From positions 62,001 through 126,000 of the forward strand of contig CAYREY010000004.1 of assembly GCA_964423405.1 (NCBI GenBank): 64,000 nt of DNA, given 5' to 3'. Position 1 is the stretch's first letter, and each line of letters begins with the position of its first letter. Made by a program: the position numbers and the translations under genes. Below the pieces are notes generated by a model, which was not told where the DNA came from, searched no databases, and worked only from the letters and a program-made list of their open reading frames with translations. Positions 34,011 to 42,527 of the stretch are shown one piece after another. This stretch comes from Bog-950 sp964423405 (GTDB taxonomy: Bacteria > Bacteroidota > Bacteroidia > Chitinophagales > LD1).

Positions 34011-35783
34011 TTACACCCAACGCTTATACCAGGTTTCCATTACGGCCACTTTCCATAAGCGCCAATGGTCTTTGTTATCCAGTAGGGTTTTTACATAACT
34101 ACCGTTTAATAAACCGTCTTTTACCAGGCGGCTTTCAGCAAGCCGACTGCGGTACCAGTCCATATTCATGTAATACTTATCGGGCCCTACAAAACCTTGT
34201 TTTTTACGGTTAAGAATCTCCTGGGGCAGGTGCCCTTTTATGTTTTGGTACAGCAGGTGTTTGGTTTCGTTGCTACGGTAATAAACGTTGCTGTTAAGCC
34301 CCAGTACAAATTCGCATATTTCATGGTCCAGAAAAGGTACCCGTACCTCCAGCGAGTTGGCCATACTGGCCCTATCTACTTTGCATAGTACCTGTTCTCC
34401 CATAAAACAGCGCATGTCCATGTGCTGAATACGTTTTAGTTCTGGCAGGTCGGTGCGGTAATTTTCCAGGTAAAACCAATCGGGGTTTGGGGCAATATAC
34501 CTGTGTTGCTCCGGTGTAAGTAGTTTTTGTAGTTCGCCGGTATCAAACCGACCCATGGCCATAGCCTGAGCGTAGTATTGAACAATGTAGGGGTTAGCCG
34601 ATGGCGTAAACAACCCCTTTATAGTTTCCATTAATGAACGCGACCGGGGCCTGTATTCCTTCTGCCATTGGTAGCCTACCAGTGTTTCATCGGCACCTTC
34701 GCCGCTCATCACAGCCTTTACATGTTTGGCTGCCTCACGGCTAACCAGGTAGGTAGGTATAATTGATATGTCGCCATTGGGCTCATCATATACCCAGCAC
34801 AGATGATCCAGCAAGTCCAGCGATTGCGATTCCAGTATCAGCGCATGGTGATGAGTGTTGTACTGTTTGGCTACCATACCCGCAAACAGGTGTTCGCTAA
34901 CATCCCATTCCTCAAAGCCTATAGCAAAGGTAGATGGGGTATAACCAAACCTGCTCATATAGTACACCAGTGCCGAACTATCGTATCCCCCGCTAAGGAA
35001 AGAGCCCACGGGCACATCGCTACGGGCATGGGTCTTTACCGAATTAAGCAGTAAAGCATCATATTTTTCAATAGCGTCTTTATCGCTCAGTGTATTTTCG
35101 GCATATGTAAGTTTCCAGTATTGCTTTACTTCTTTTACACCCTTTTCGTTCACTACAAGATAGTGAGCAGGGGGTAATTTATTTACCTCTTGCCATATTG
35201 TTTTAGTACCCGGTATGTAGCGGTACACAAAAAAATCGGCAAACGAGGTCATATCAAGTGTAGTGTTTACTGCCTGGTTTGCTTTTATTGCTTTAATCTC
35301 CGATGCAAATACAAAATGGCCATCACGGTTATAATAGTAAAGGGGCTTAATACCAAAGCGGTCTCTTGCTAAAAAAAGCTCACGGCTTGTTTCATCCCAT
35401 ATTCCAAAGGCGAACATTCCCTTTAGTCTGGTCAATACACCTGCCCCCCATTGTTCGTAGCCATGTAGTATTACTTCTGTATCGGTATGCGATTGAAAGC
35501 GGTGGCCAAATTTTTCCAGCTCACTTCGCAGTTCTATGTAGTTATATATTTCGCCATTATAGGTTATCCATAGCGTACTATCTTCATTGGTCATAGGCTG
35601 TTTGCCAGCCTCCGAAAGGTCAAGAAACGACAGTCGCCGGTGCCCTAGTGCTGCCGTGTAAGACGGGTTGATGTAGCTGCCTTCCCCATCTGGCCCGCGG
35701 TGGTGGATGGCATCGGTCATTGCCTTTACATGATTTTTGGTTATCCCTCCTTTATAGCTGATATGGCCTGCTATACCGCACAT
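34011..35783 (-). CDS. asnB: Asparagine synthase (glutamine-hydrolysing), AsnB type
   Basis: A 590-residue protein with both AsnB domains. Cys2 in MCGIAGHIS is the glutaminase nucleophile; ITYNGEIYNYIELR and RDRFGIKPLYY belong to the same domain. The synthetase domain has the pyrophosphate loop SGGYDSS at 264-270 and MSGEGADETLVGYQW. AsnB makes asparagine from aspartate with ATP and glutamine. In surface polysaccharide loci close relatives amidate the carboxyl group of uronic acids, and a uronic-acid epimerase gene is next door, so that role fits here. The start codon is directly next to the stop of the UbiA-type gene, so translation is coupled. True asparagine synthesis cannot be excluded. 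Confidence 0.88.
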   Translation of the reverse strand: MCGIAGHISYKGGITKNHVKAMTDAIHHRGPDGEGSYINPSYTAALGHRRLSFLDLSEAGKQPMTNEDSTLWITYNGEIYNYIELRSELEKFGHRFQSHTDTEVILHGYEQWGAGVLTRLKGMFAFGIWDETSRELFLARDRFGIKPLYYYNRDGHFVFASEIKAIKANQAVNTTLDMTSFADFFVYRYIPGTKTIWQEVNKLPPAHYLVVNEKGVKEVKQYWKLTYAENTLSDKDAIEKYDALLLNSVKTHARSDVPVGSFLSGGYDSSALVYYMSRFGYTPSTFAIGFEEWDVSEHLFAGMVAKQYNTHHHALILESQSLDLLDHLCWVYDEPNGDISIIPTYLVSREAAKHVKAVMSGEGADETLVGYQWQKEYRPRSRSLMETIKGLFTPSANPYIVQYYAQAMAMGRFDTGELQKLLTPEQHRYIAPNPDWFYLENYRTDLPELKRIQHMDMRCFMGEQVLCKVDRASMANSLEVRVPFLDHEICEFVLGLNSNVYYRSNETKHLLYQNIKGHLPQEILNRKKQGFVGPDKYYMNMDWYRSRLAESRLVKDGLLNGSYVKTLLDNKDHWRLWKVAVMETWYKRWV

Positions 35784-36797
35784 TTAGTAGTCGTCTTCTG
35801 TTTTAAAATTTTGTCGTATTGTCTTTGCTCCCTGCCATAATTTTATCAGAAACGTTGGGAAAAAGACCAGATGTAGCAATAGTACAATTAAAAACCGATT
35901 ATCGCCAACGCTTAGTAATATTAGAAAAAACACCGGTACCCATCCCTCGTAATAATCGTTTAAAAAATAGAGAAACTTAAACTGTAATTGCCTTTTGGGA
36001 AGATAGGCAAGTTTCCAGCCACTAAACTTAAGGTAGGTAAAAATACCAAACAGTAAGATTGAAAGGAAAAACGGTGGCAGGGCATAGCTGATGGTAATTG
36101 CCAGCAGGGCAGTAAATAATACCTCGTACTTTAGAATATTATTGATGAAATAAAGTGTAGCAACCCCACCGTTTTGGGTTACAAACGTATTTATGCCGGC
36201 AGCTTTGTCGTTTTTCCGGTCATCTAATTGGTGTAGTAAAATATTGCGCACTCCTTTTAAAGTAGTGCTCACCACTAGTATTGTAAGTAAAACAGTCGTG
36301 TAACCTGGCGCCTGTCCGGTCCAGTCGGTAAAGGTGCCAAGCGTAAACAGGGCAGGGTTTATATGCCCGTAAAAAGCATCGGTTATAATACCAGCCAGGC
36401 TTTTTTCTTTCAATCTGAAAGGCTTGGTGCTATATACAACCAGTGCTATAACCTGCAGGCCATACAACACGTTGGTAAATACACCTGCCTTTACCTGGTA
36501 CCAGAAAAATATACCTGTAGCTAAGGGTATCAGCACAGCCAATATCCTGATTGGTTTATTCAGGCCCGATAGGTGGTTTTTTTTACCGGCAGCATTATCA
36601 ATATCAATATCGCACAAATCGTTAAACGCATACCCAAAAGCGGCTATAGCCAGCACTCCTCCAACAAAATAAAATACCTTTTGTGGAGAAGAGAACATAA
36701 ACGGATGAGCAGCCCGCAGTTCGCAGAAATATACCCAGCCAAGTATTTGGGGTATAATGATTGTCCACCAGTTTTGGGTCCTGAAAATTTTAAACAT
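35784..36797 (-). CDS. UbiA-family prenyltransferase
   Basis: A 337-residue membrane protein with about eight or nine helices. The first Asp-rich motif is NDLCDIDID (59-67), and the second lies in FRLKEKSLAGIITDAFYGH. Members move a polyprenyl group onto an acceptor such as an aromatic ring, heme or phosphoribosyl diphosphate. In glycan loci UbiA proteins of the decaprenyl-phosphate phosphoribosyltransferase branch make a lipid-linked pentose; the position in this operon favours that kind of role, without proof. It is the first gene of the operon ubiA-like/asnB/epimerase/radical SAM and joins asnB with no gap. Confidence 0.8.
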   Translation of the reverse strand: MFKIFRTQNWWTIIIPQILGWVYFCELRAAHPFMFSSPQKVFYFVGGVLAIAAFGYAFNDLCDIDIDNAAGKKNHLSGLNKPIRILAVLIPLATGIFFWYQVKAGVFTNVLYGLQVIALVVYSTKPFRLKEKSLAGIITDAFYGHINPALFTLGTFTDWTGQAPGYTTVLLTILVVSTTLKGVRNILLHQLDDRKNDKAAGINTFVTQNGGVATLYFINNILKYEVLFTALLAITISYALPPFFLSILLFGIFTYLKFSGWKLAYLPKRQLQFKFLYFLNDYYEGWVPVFFLILLSVGDNRFLIVLLLHLVFFPTFLIKLWQGAKTIRQNFKTEDDY

Positions 36798-36892
36798 TCA
36801 ACAGCACGTTTTAAACGGCATAATTGCAAAGCATTTCTTGCAGCTCAAAAATAACAGGCAGGCTCAATAATAATAGCCATTGGGTATGTAAA

Positions 36893-36928
36893 AGCAAAAT
36901 AGCCGGCTTCGTATCGAAGCCGGCTATT
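36893..36928 (-). terminator. Terminator after the 289-residue lipoprotein gene
   Basis: AATAGCCGGCTTCG and CGAAGCCGGCTATT form a perfect 14-bp stem around TAT. On the minus strand it is followed by TTGCTTTT and lies 19 bases after the stop codon. Confidence 0.85.
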
Positions 36929-36947
36929 AATTTACCTGTTTTATTTT

Positions 36948-37817
36948 CTAGTAGTCGTCTAGTGTTATTACTCTGCTTACACCGCCTTGTGTAACTACTG
37001 CTCTCCTGTCGCAAATTCCATCGCCGTATTCAATCTGCATATCCGGGTTGTTGGCAATCTGTGCAACTGTTACACCCGATATGAAGTGACGTACACAACC
37101 AGTAGCGCGGCTGATAACCAGTGGGGTGGTAATTTGCTCGGTGTAGCTGTCGCCGTTAGATGTTACTCCTGTACTGGTACCGGTAATGTTGTATGTATCA
37201 TCCTCACGGTCGTTATTACCCAGGGTTTTCCATTCCAGTAGCCATATCACATCCTGTTTTATCAGTCGGCCATCGCTGCCATATATCATAGAGCCATTGG
37301 TCATTTGTACATCGAAGAAAGTATTTCCCGATACATCTGTGCTTTTATTTTGTAGTGTCATGCGGCCTAACACGTGGCTACCATTAATGTAGAAGCTATC
37401 GAAGTCGAGTGTTGCACGGCTACCAGATACAGAACCAAAGTTCTTGTCGGTCCAGGTGCCTTTTATTACTCCCGAAACCGGGGTGCCGTTATCCAAGGTA
37501 CAGCCCGGTTGTATATCTACCTGGAACTCATACGGAAATACAGTGGTGTCTTTTGTAATTACTGAGCAACTTGATAGTATATCATCAACATCGTCGGTTT
37601 TATAGATATCCATATTGCCTTTTGTAGCGCCAAAAGCAATCAGTATAGATTTGAATGTAAAGTAATTCATAGCTGCTTTTTCCGAAGCTATGGTTTCTAC
37701 GCTGGCTGCGGTAGGGGTAGTGGTTACTGGCTTAACATCCTCTTTTTTGCAAGAGCTCAAGCCTGCTATTGTAACTGCTACCATTACAATAAGTGACTTA
37801 AAAGAATTTGGTTTCAT
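36948..37817 (-). CDS. Lipoprotein of unknown function
   Basis: A 289-residue protein with signal peptide and lipobox LSSC (Cys23), then a Lys/Thr/Pro linker (KKEDVKPVTTTPTAAS). The mature domain is rich in beta strands and Asp/Asn/Gly: VDIQPGCTLDNGTPVSGVIKGTW, RATLDFDSFYINGSHVLG, GSMIYGSDGRLI and IEYGDGICDRRAVVTQGGV. Three to four cysteines may form disulfides. I recall lipoproteins with the GDGxCD(R/N)xA ending in several Bacteroidota, but no function is known to me. It has its own terminator and is not part of the adjacent glycan operon. Confidence 0.75.
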   Translation of the reverse strand: MKPNSFKSLIVMVAVTIAGLSSCKKEDVKPVTTTPTAASVETIASEKAAMNYFTFKSILIAFGATKGNMDIYKTDDVDDILSSCSVITKDTTVFPYEFQVDIQPGCTLDNGTPVSGVIKGTWTDKNFGSVSGSRATLDFDSFYINGSHVLGRMTLQNKSTDVSGNTFFDVQMTNGSMIYGSDGRLIKQDVIWLLEWKTLGNNDREDDTYNITGTSTGVTSNGDSYTEQITTPLVISRATGCVRHFISGVTVAQIANNPDMQIEYGDGICDRRAVVTQGGVSRVITLDDY

Positions 37818-37973
37818 TTTGTTGTTTGTTTGTTTAGCTGATTTAACGGCACCCTACCCAAATAGTTCTGCTATATCAGTCAAATGATACATAACGGGCT
37901 TTGTGTAATACTGTAGCTGGTATTACAATACAAACGGCAAATGGTATAGGCTTAAGCCAGGTTGGAAATCAGA

Positions 37974-38744
37974 TTAATAGGTGGGTTTGAAGCACTTTAT
38001 TTCCAACCATTCGGCAAAATGAAATTCTTCTATATCGCCAAACAGATTTATACCAAATTGGGCTTCAAAGTCATTTTTAATAGCGGCATCGTTTTTAAAA
38101 TCAATCTGCTTAATAAACCCTATTTCGAAGTTGCTGGCGCGTAAAGCAGTAATGGTATCATTCAGGTCCAGTGTGTTGTATTGGTAGCTTTGGTTAAGGT
38201 TGGCCACTACTTTATCTATCTTTTCTCTTATAGCAGCGTCATTCGGCTTTTTAGGGTAAAAGTCTTTAATGTAAATCTCACCGCCTGGTTTCAATACATG
38301 GTAAGCGCCGCTTATTACTTTGGCCGGATCGCCTGAGTGGCCCAACGATTCAAGAAACAATACCTTATCAAATGTATTGGCCGGGTATAAAAGATCCAGT
38401 TCGTGATAGTCGCCCTGTTTTACATGAATAGCATTCGTAAGCTGTTTTTCCGAAATTCTGCTTTTTGCATCTTCTACCTGGCTTGATGATATGGTAACAG
38501 CCTCAATACTGATATTAAGTTTTGAGGCAAAATATACCGATGGTTCGCAATTGCCACAGCCGGCATCAAGTATTTTCTGCCCATTACTCAGTCCTGCACT
38601 TTTTATAGTATAATCTAGTAGGTCCGAATCGTTAGGAGGGCGGTGAGCCTGAATTATTTTGCCGTATACCTGTTTGTATTTGCGGTGCCACTCATTATAG
38701 TAGGCTGCCACTTTATCCGATTGTGTTTTATAACTGTTTGCCAT
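37974..38744 (-). CDS. Class I SAM-dependent methyltransferase
   Basis: From the ATG at 38744 the protein has 256 residues; a TTG six codons earlier is possible. Motif I is KILDAGCGNCEPS, followed by ISIEAVTISSSQVEDA (motif II region), QGDYHELDLLYPANTFDKVLFLESLGH and LKPGGEIYIKDFY (motif IV-V). The pattern resembles the small-molecule group that includes tocopherol, sterol and cyclopropane-type methyltransferases. The substrate is not visible. Its place between the UbiA operon and a sulfotransferase gene suggests it may decorate the same glycan or lipid, but it is transcribed away from the sulfotransferase. Confidence 0.82.
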   Translation of the reverse strand: MANSYKTQSDKVAAYYNEWHRKYKQVYGKIIQAHRPPNDSDLLDYTIKSAGLSNGQKILDAGCGNCEPSVYFASKLNISIEAVTISSSQVEDAKSRISEKQLTNAIHVKQGDYHELDLLYPANTFDKVLFLESLGHSGDPAKVISGAYHVLKPGGEIYIKDFYPKKPNDAAIREKIDKVVANLNQSYQYNTLDLNDTITALRASNFEIGFIKQIDFKNDAAIKNDFEAQFGINLFGDIEEFHFAEWLEIKCFKPTY

Positions 38745-38899
38745 GTAATTACTAACCTTCAATTTGTAACAAATAATCTATTTTCGATGTCGATTCTTTA
38801 CAGAGTTAAAACGCTAAATTAAGCAAACCGTTCAAAGCTCAGTAGTTGCCGTGGGTTTGTTTACTGCATTAACAAAGGCAATAGTTAAAATAATACAGG

Positions 38900-39682
38900 T
38901 TGAAGTACTTTTTTATCCATACTCCCAAAACCTCTGGCACTACCTTTATGGAGGTTCTGCGCTCGGATAGTAATAACCGGGTTGGTTTTTTTTATCAAAA
39001 CCCCGAACCGCTTACCGAAGATTTTGAAACCAAGATAAATGGGGTAGCAGAGTATAACATGCGCACAAGGCCCGAATGGCAGGAGTATAACATAATTGGG
39101 GGGCACTTTACTTTCGGTATTCATACTAGATTGAATGTACAGCAGTTTAAGTATTTGGGAGTAGTACGGGACCCTGTAGAGCATCACATTTCCAGTTTCA
39201 AACATTTTTTACGTGCCAGTCAGGAATATCAAAACCACTTTTTGCCCGGCCCCAAAACAGTTGAAAATATGTTGACGGTTAAGTTTATGCCCAACCTTCA
39301 AACATTTTTCCTGTCGGGCCTAAGTATGGAGCAGATACAAAAGGATAAGGAGCGGGCTTACAATACGGTTTTAGAAAACACCGAAAAACATTTTGCCGGG
39401 GTTTACCCTACCGAGCAGTTTGATGAGGGCTTGTTTTATTTCAAGCACAAAATTGGCATAAAGCCAATGTACTACCATAAAAAGAATGTGGCAGCTAATG
39501 CGCTACGGGAGAAGGTGACCGATGAGTTAGCAGAAAAGATAAGGCAGGTAAATGATGTTGACGTAAGGCTGTTCGACTATTTTAAAAAGAAATTTGATAA
39601 TGAATTTAGCCAGATACCATTCGTAAGCCTGCAGCTGGCTTATTTTAAACTAATAAATAACTGGGTTGGCCCCAATAAATAA
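38900..39682 (+). CDS. PAPS-dependent sulfotransferase, TTG start
   Basis: A 260-residue soluble protein with the two PAPS-binding elements of the sulfotransferase superfamily: the 5'-phosphosulfate loop FIHTPKTSGTTF (6-16) and the 3'-phosphate site LGVVRDPVEHHISSF (86-100). The start must be the TTG at 38900: a TAA stop lies three codons upstream and the first ATG would remove the phosphosulfate loop. Enzymes of this group move sulfate from PAPS to sugar hydroxyls. It is the only plus-strand gene of the glycan region and ends 11 bases before the convergent transglutaminase-like gene. The carbohydrate acceptor is inferred from location. Confidence 0.82.
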   Translation: MKYFFIHTPKTSGTTFMEVLRSDSNNRVGFFYQNPEPLTEDFETKINGVAEYNMRTRPEWQEYNIIGGHFTFGIHTRLNVQQFKYLGVVRDPVEHHISSFKHFLRASQEYQNHFLPGPKTVENMLTVKFMPNLQTFFLSGLSMEQIQKDKERAYNTVLENTEKHFAGVYPTEQFDEGLFYFKHKIGIKPMYYHKKNVAANALREKVTDELAEKIRQVNDVDVRLFDYFKKKFDNEFSQIPFVSLQLAYFKLINNWVGPNK

Positions 39683-39693
39683 ATGATGTAACC

Positions 39694-41241
39694 TCAGGCA
39701 ATCAGTTTCAGTATGGTGTCAATATCGCTGTATTCCAGGTAGGTAATAAGCATAATAAATACATGAGGGTCAGATATGGCTGCAAATAGTTTTTTCTGCT
39801 GAGCTTCCCGGGGCAGGGTGTCTATCAAAACCTTTAGTTGTGTAGTTGTACGGATTGTTTTTTCTTTTTTTTGCTGCGCTGTTAGTCCATCCTGCATATC
39901 AATAATAAGTGCTGCCCTTTCATACACATTGTCAGTAGTAGTAGGCCCAGCAAAAAAATCTACAGCCTGTATGTGGTTTTGCTCCATTTTCTTGTCAAAT
40001 ACCGCAAACCTTATCAGCGATATACTATCAGGTATTTCGGTAGGGTTAAGTGTTGCTTTATTGGTGTATTGCACACTGGCACTAATGTGCCCGGTTGCCG
40101 GACCTTGTATTAACAGCGTACTTGTGTCGTAAAATGCAACCGATTGTCTGTTTAGAAGATAATAGACTGTAACATGCGAATGCTGTTTGAACATAAGTTG
40201 CTGGTGCGGGCCTGTGAAACCCTGCAGGTAGTCGTTTAATGCATTTGTATTTATATCAAATTCTTTATGGCCTATGCTTACCTTGCCCTTTCCTTCAATT
40301 GCAAATACTACCAATGGAATACGCAGTTGGCTAATACTTCCTGGTTTTATTTCAACCGATAACAGGGCGTGGTCAGGTGGAAGGCTCTTAACAGCACTAT
40401 TGTCTGTTCCCTTATACGCTGTAGGCAGTTTCATCACAGCGCCCCGGGGTATCCTGAATAAAGTATCCGTTTGTATTTTTTCGTCAAACCATGTACTTAC
40501 TTTATTATCCAAATAGCTGCCATAGATTCCTGCTGTTTTTTTGGAGTGGGCAAGTGCATAAGACAACGCCGCCCGTTTTGTGGGGTGCTGCGTATTATCC
40601 AGCCGTGTAATCAACTCAGGGTGTTTTGCTAGTTCTTCTACTCCCGCAATTTCGTTGGCATTATTTAAATAGTACGCCTCGTACAACGGGTCGTACATAT
40701 GCCATTTACCGTTAACTAAAACTTCGGGTACTACATGTCCTTCCAGTGTCCAAACCCGCGATTGGAAACCAAGTGCTTTCCATAACAGGCTCAGCGTAGC
40801 GCTTAAGTCGTCGCAAATACCTGTGCCTATTGAGTTAATCATCAGTACGGGTGTATGCTGCCAGTTGTCCGGTGTTAATGGTTTACTGAATTTTACATGC
40901 GTTGTTACATAGCGCCAGGCTTTCTGTTCCAGTGGTTCATTTTCATATTCATCAGGCATTCTTCTTATCTCTTCAGCCATATCTTTTTCAGATAAGAAGA
41001 ACCTGTTGTTCAGTTTAATGCTAAATAGCGCGCTTTCGGTTCCGGTATTTTCTATTATTAGTTGAGCCGTGGCCGGGTCTTTTACCTGTAGTGTAAAGCT
41101 GTGTGTAGCAGATAGCTTGCTACGGTGTGCTTTATCAGGGTAACATGAAACGCCCGACACCATAAGCAATACAAGCAGATAAACTGTAAGTAGGTTTAAT
41201 AAAGTGGCCTGCGGCCTGTTTAATACCCGATAGCTACACAT
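39694..41241 (-). CDS. Transglutaminase-like lipoprotein
   Basis: A 515-residue protein with an N-terminal hydrophobic segment ending in SGVSC (Cys33), a likely lipobox, though the signal is long. Residues 100-190 hold a transglutaminase-like fold with the triad Cys143 (GTGICDDLSATL), His169 (LEGHVVPEVLV) and Asp184 (WHMYDPLYEAY). The rest is beta-rich and unrecognised. Members of this superfamily cleave or crosslink amide bonds or act as peptidases. It is the last gene of the Wzm/Wzt-type exporter operon, two bases after the ATPase gene, which suggests work on exported glycan or on its anchoring; this is inference. Confidence 0.78.
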   Translation of the reverse strand: MCSYRVLNRPQATLLNLLTVYLLVLLMVSGVSCYPDKAHRSKLSATHSFTLQVKDPATAQLIIENTGTESALFSIKLNNRFFLSEKDMAEEIRRMPDEYENEPLEQKAWRYVTTHVKFSKPLTPDNWQHTPVLMINSIGTGICDDLSATLSLLWKALGFQSRVWTLEGHVVPEVLVNGKWHMYDPLYEAYYLNNANEIAGVEELAKHPELITRLDNTQHPTKRAALSYALAHSKKTAGIYGSYLDNKVSTWFDEKIQTDTLFRIPRGAVMKLPTAYKGTDNSAVKSLPPDHALLSVEIKPGSISQLRIPLVVFAIEGKGKVSIGHKEFDINTNALNDYLQGFTGPHQQLMFKQHSHVTVYYLLNRQSVAFYDTSTLLIQGPATGHISASVQYTNKATLNPTEIPDSISLIRFAVFDKKMEQNHIQAVDFFAGPTTTDNVYERAALIIDMQDGLTAQQKKEKTIRTTTQLKVLIDTLPREAQQKKLFAAISDPHVFIMLITYLEYSDIDTILKLIA

Positions 41242-41243
41242 GA

Positions 41244-42521
41244 TTAGTTGGCGTTTTTATAACTGATTTGTGTATTTATCAGCGGCTTTATTGCTCCCGG
41301 ATAATGTATCTTGCTATTGCTTTCCTGCTCGTCGGCCATTTTAATGCTGATAAACTTATCGCCTTTAAACAGCACAGCATCTACGTGGGCATCGTTGGTT
41401 TGCGCACTGGCTAACGAAACATCCTTTATCACTATAAGGTCAACCGAGTACAGACCATTGTTAAACAGGTTAGCTGGTATTTCAAACTCCACCCTGTACC
41501 GTCCTGTCTGGCTTATTGTCTGAATGCCGTTATTGAACGTAGTGCCGGTAAACAAGGCTATGTTGGTTTGTTCAAAGAACCTTATGGCTATGTCTATGGG
41601 GCGGGGTTGTGTTAACTCAAGTTCAACAAAAACCGTAAACGGGTAATTGTTTTTTATGCCGTGTTCGGTTTGTTTAAAATTAGTAATACCGGCATCAAGC
41701 AATACTATTTCGGGTGCTTTGGTAAGTTGACCGGCAATATTCTTTACAACAAAAGAATTGCCTTGTTGTATATGCTGAAACTGCACCAACGAACGGGTCA
41801 TGTATTTTTCAATTACATCCTGTTGGCCATCGGCTATTATTTTACCACCGTCAAGCAATATTATCCGGTTGCTAAGCATAGCAACCTCATTCATGTTATG
41901 CGATGCTACTATTAGTGTTTTGCCTAGGCTTATGAGCTCCTCAATTTTGGCTTTGCATTTTAGCTGAAAATCTGCATCGCCAACGCTTATTATTTCATCC
42001 AGCAGGTATATGTCCGCATCCAGAAAGGCGATGATGGCAAATGCCAGCCTCAGATACATACCCGAACTATAATTTTTTACCGGCTGGTCTATAAACTCCC
42101 CAATGCCACTAAAGGCTACTATTTCATCAAATTTACGTTCAACATGCTTGGCGGTAAAACCGTATAGCGATGCCGAAAAAAATACATTCTCTCTACCAGT
42201 CAACTCCGGATGAAAGCCTGTTCCAATATCCAGTATAGATACGGCTTTGCCATAGTAAACTATTTCCCCATCATCCGGGTAAAGTATGCCGCTTAATATA
42301 CGCAGCAGGGTAGATTTTCCAGCTCCGTTTTTACCTATTATGCCTACTGCCTCGCCCTTGCTTACAGTAAAAGATATATTATCAAGCGCGCAAAAACTAT
42401 CAGCCTGCTTGGGCGGCTTCGACATAAAACCCGATAGTAATTCCTTTATACTGCCTGCATGTCTTTTTTGCAGGTCAAAACGTTTGGAAACATTCTTTAT
42501 TTCAAGCATTACCTCTTTCAT
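41244..42521 (-). CDS. ABC exporter ATP-binding protein, Wzt type
   Basis: A 425-residue protein. The ATPase domain (1-245) has Walker A GKNGAGKST (63-71), signature YSSGMYLRLAF (151-161), Walker B IYLLDE (171-176) and the switch His in VASHNM. The remaining about 170 residues form a beta domain like the carbohydrate-binding Wzt C-terminus, which recognises the end of the glycan chain before export. Together with the permease gene six bases upstream it forms an O-antigen or polysaccharide exporter. The length and C-terminal extension separate it from a plain teichoic-acid type ATPase. Confidence 0.88.
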   Translation of the reverse strand: MKEVMLEIKNVSKRFDLQKRHAGSIKELLSGFMSKPPKQADSFCALDNISFTVSKGEAVGIIGKNGAGKSTLLRILSGILYPDDGEIVYYGKAVSILDIGTGFHPELTGRENVFFSASLYGFTAKHVERKFDEIVAFSGIGEFIDQPVKNYSSGMYLRLAFAIIAFLDADIYLLDEIISVGDADFQLKCKAKIEELISLGKTLIVASHNMNEVAMLSNRIILLDGGKIIADGQQDVIEKYMTRSLVQFQHIQQGNSFVVKNIAGQLTKAPEIVLLDAGITNFKQTEHGIKNNYPFTVFVELELTQPRPIDIAIRFFEQTNIALFTGTTFNNGIQTISQTGRYRVEFEIPANLFNNGLYSVDLIVIKDVSLASAQTNDAHVDAVLFKGDKFISIKMADEQESNSKIHYPGAIKPLINTQISYKNAN

Positions 42522-42527
42522 ACCCGG

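Noticed and set aside
31532..41241. RiPP or peptide natural product cluster (radical SAM, AsnB, transglutaminase)
   Set aside because: No small precursor gene with a leader-like sequence is visible, and the remaining genes point to glycan assembly.
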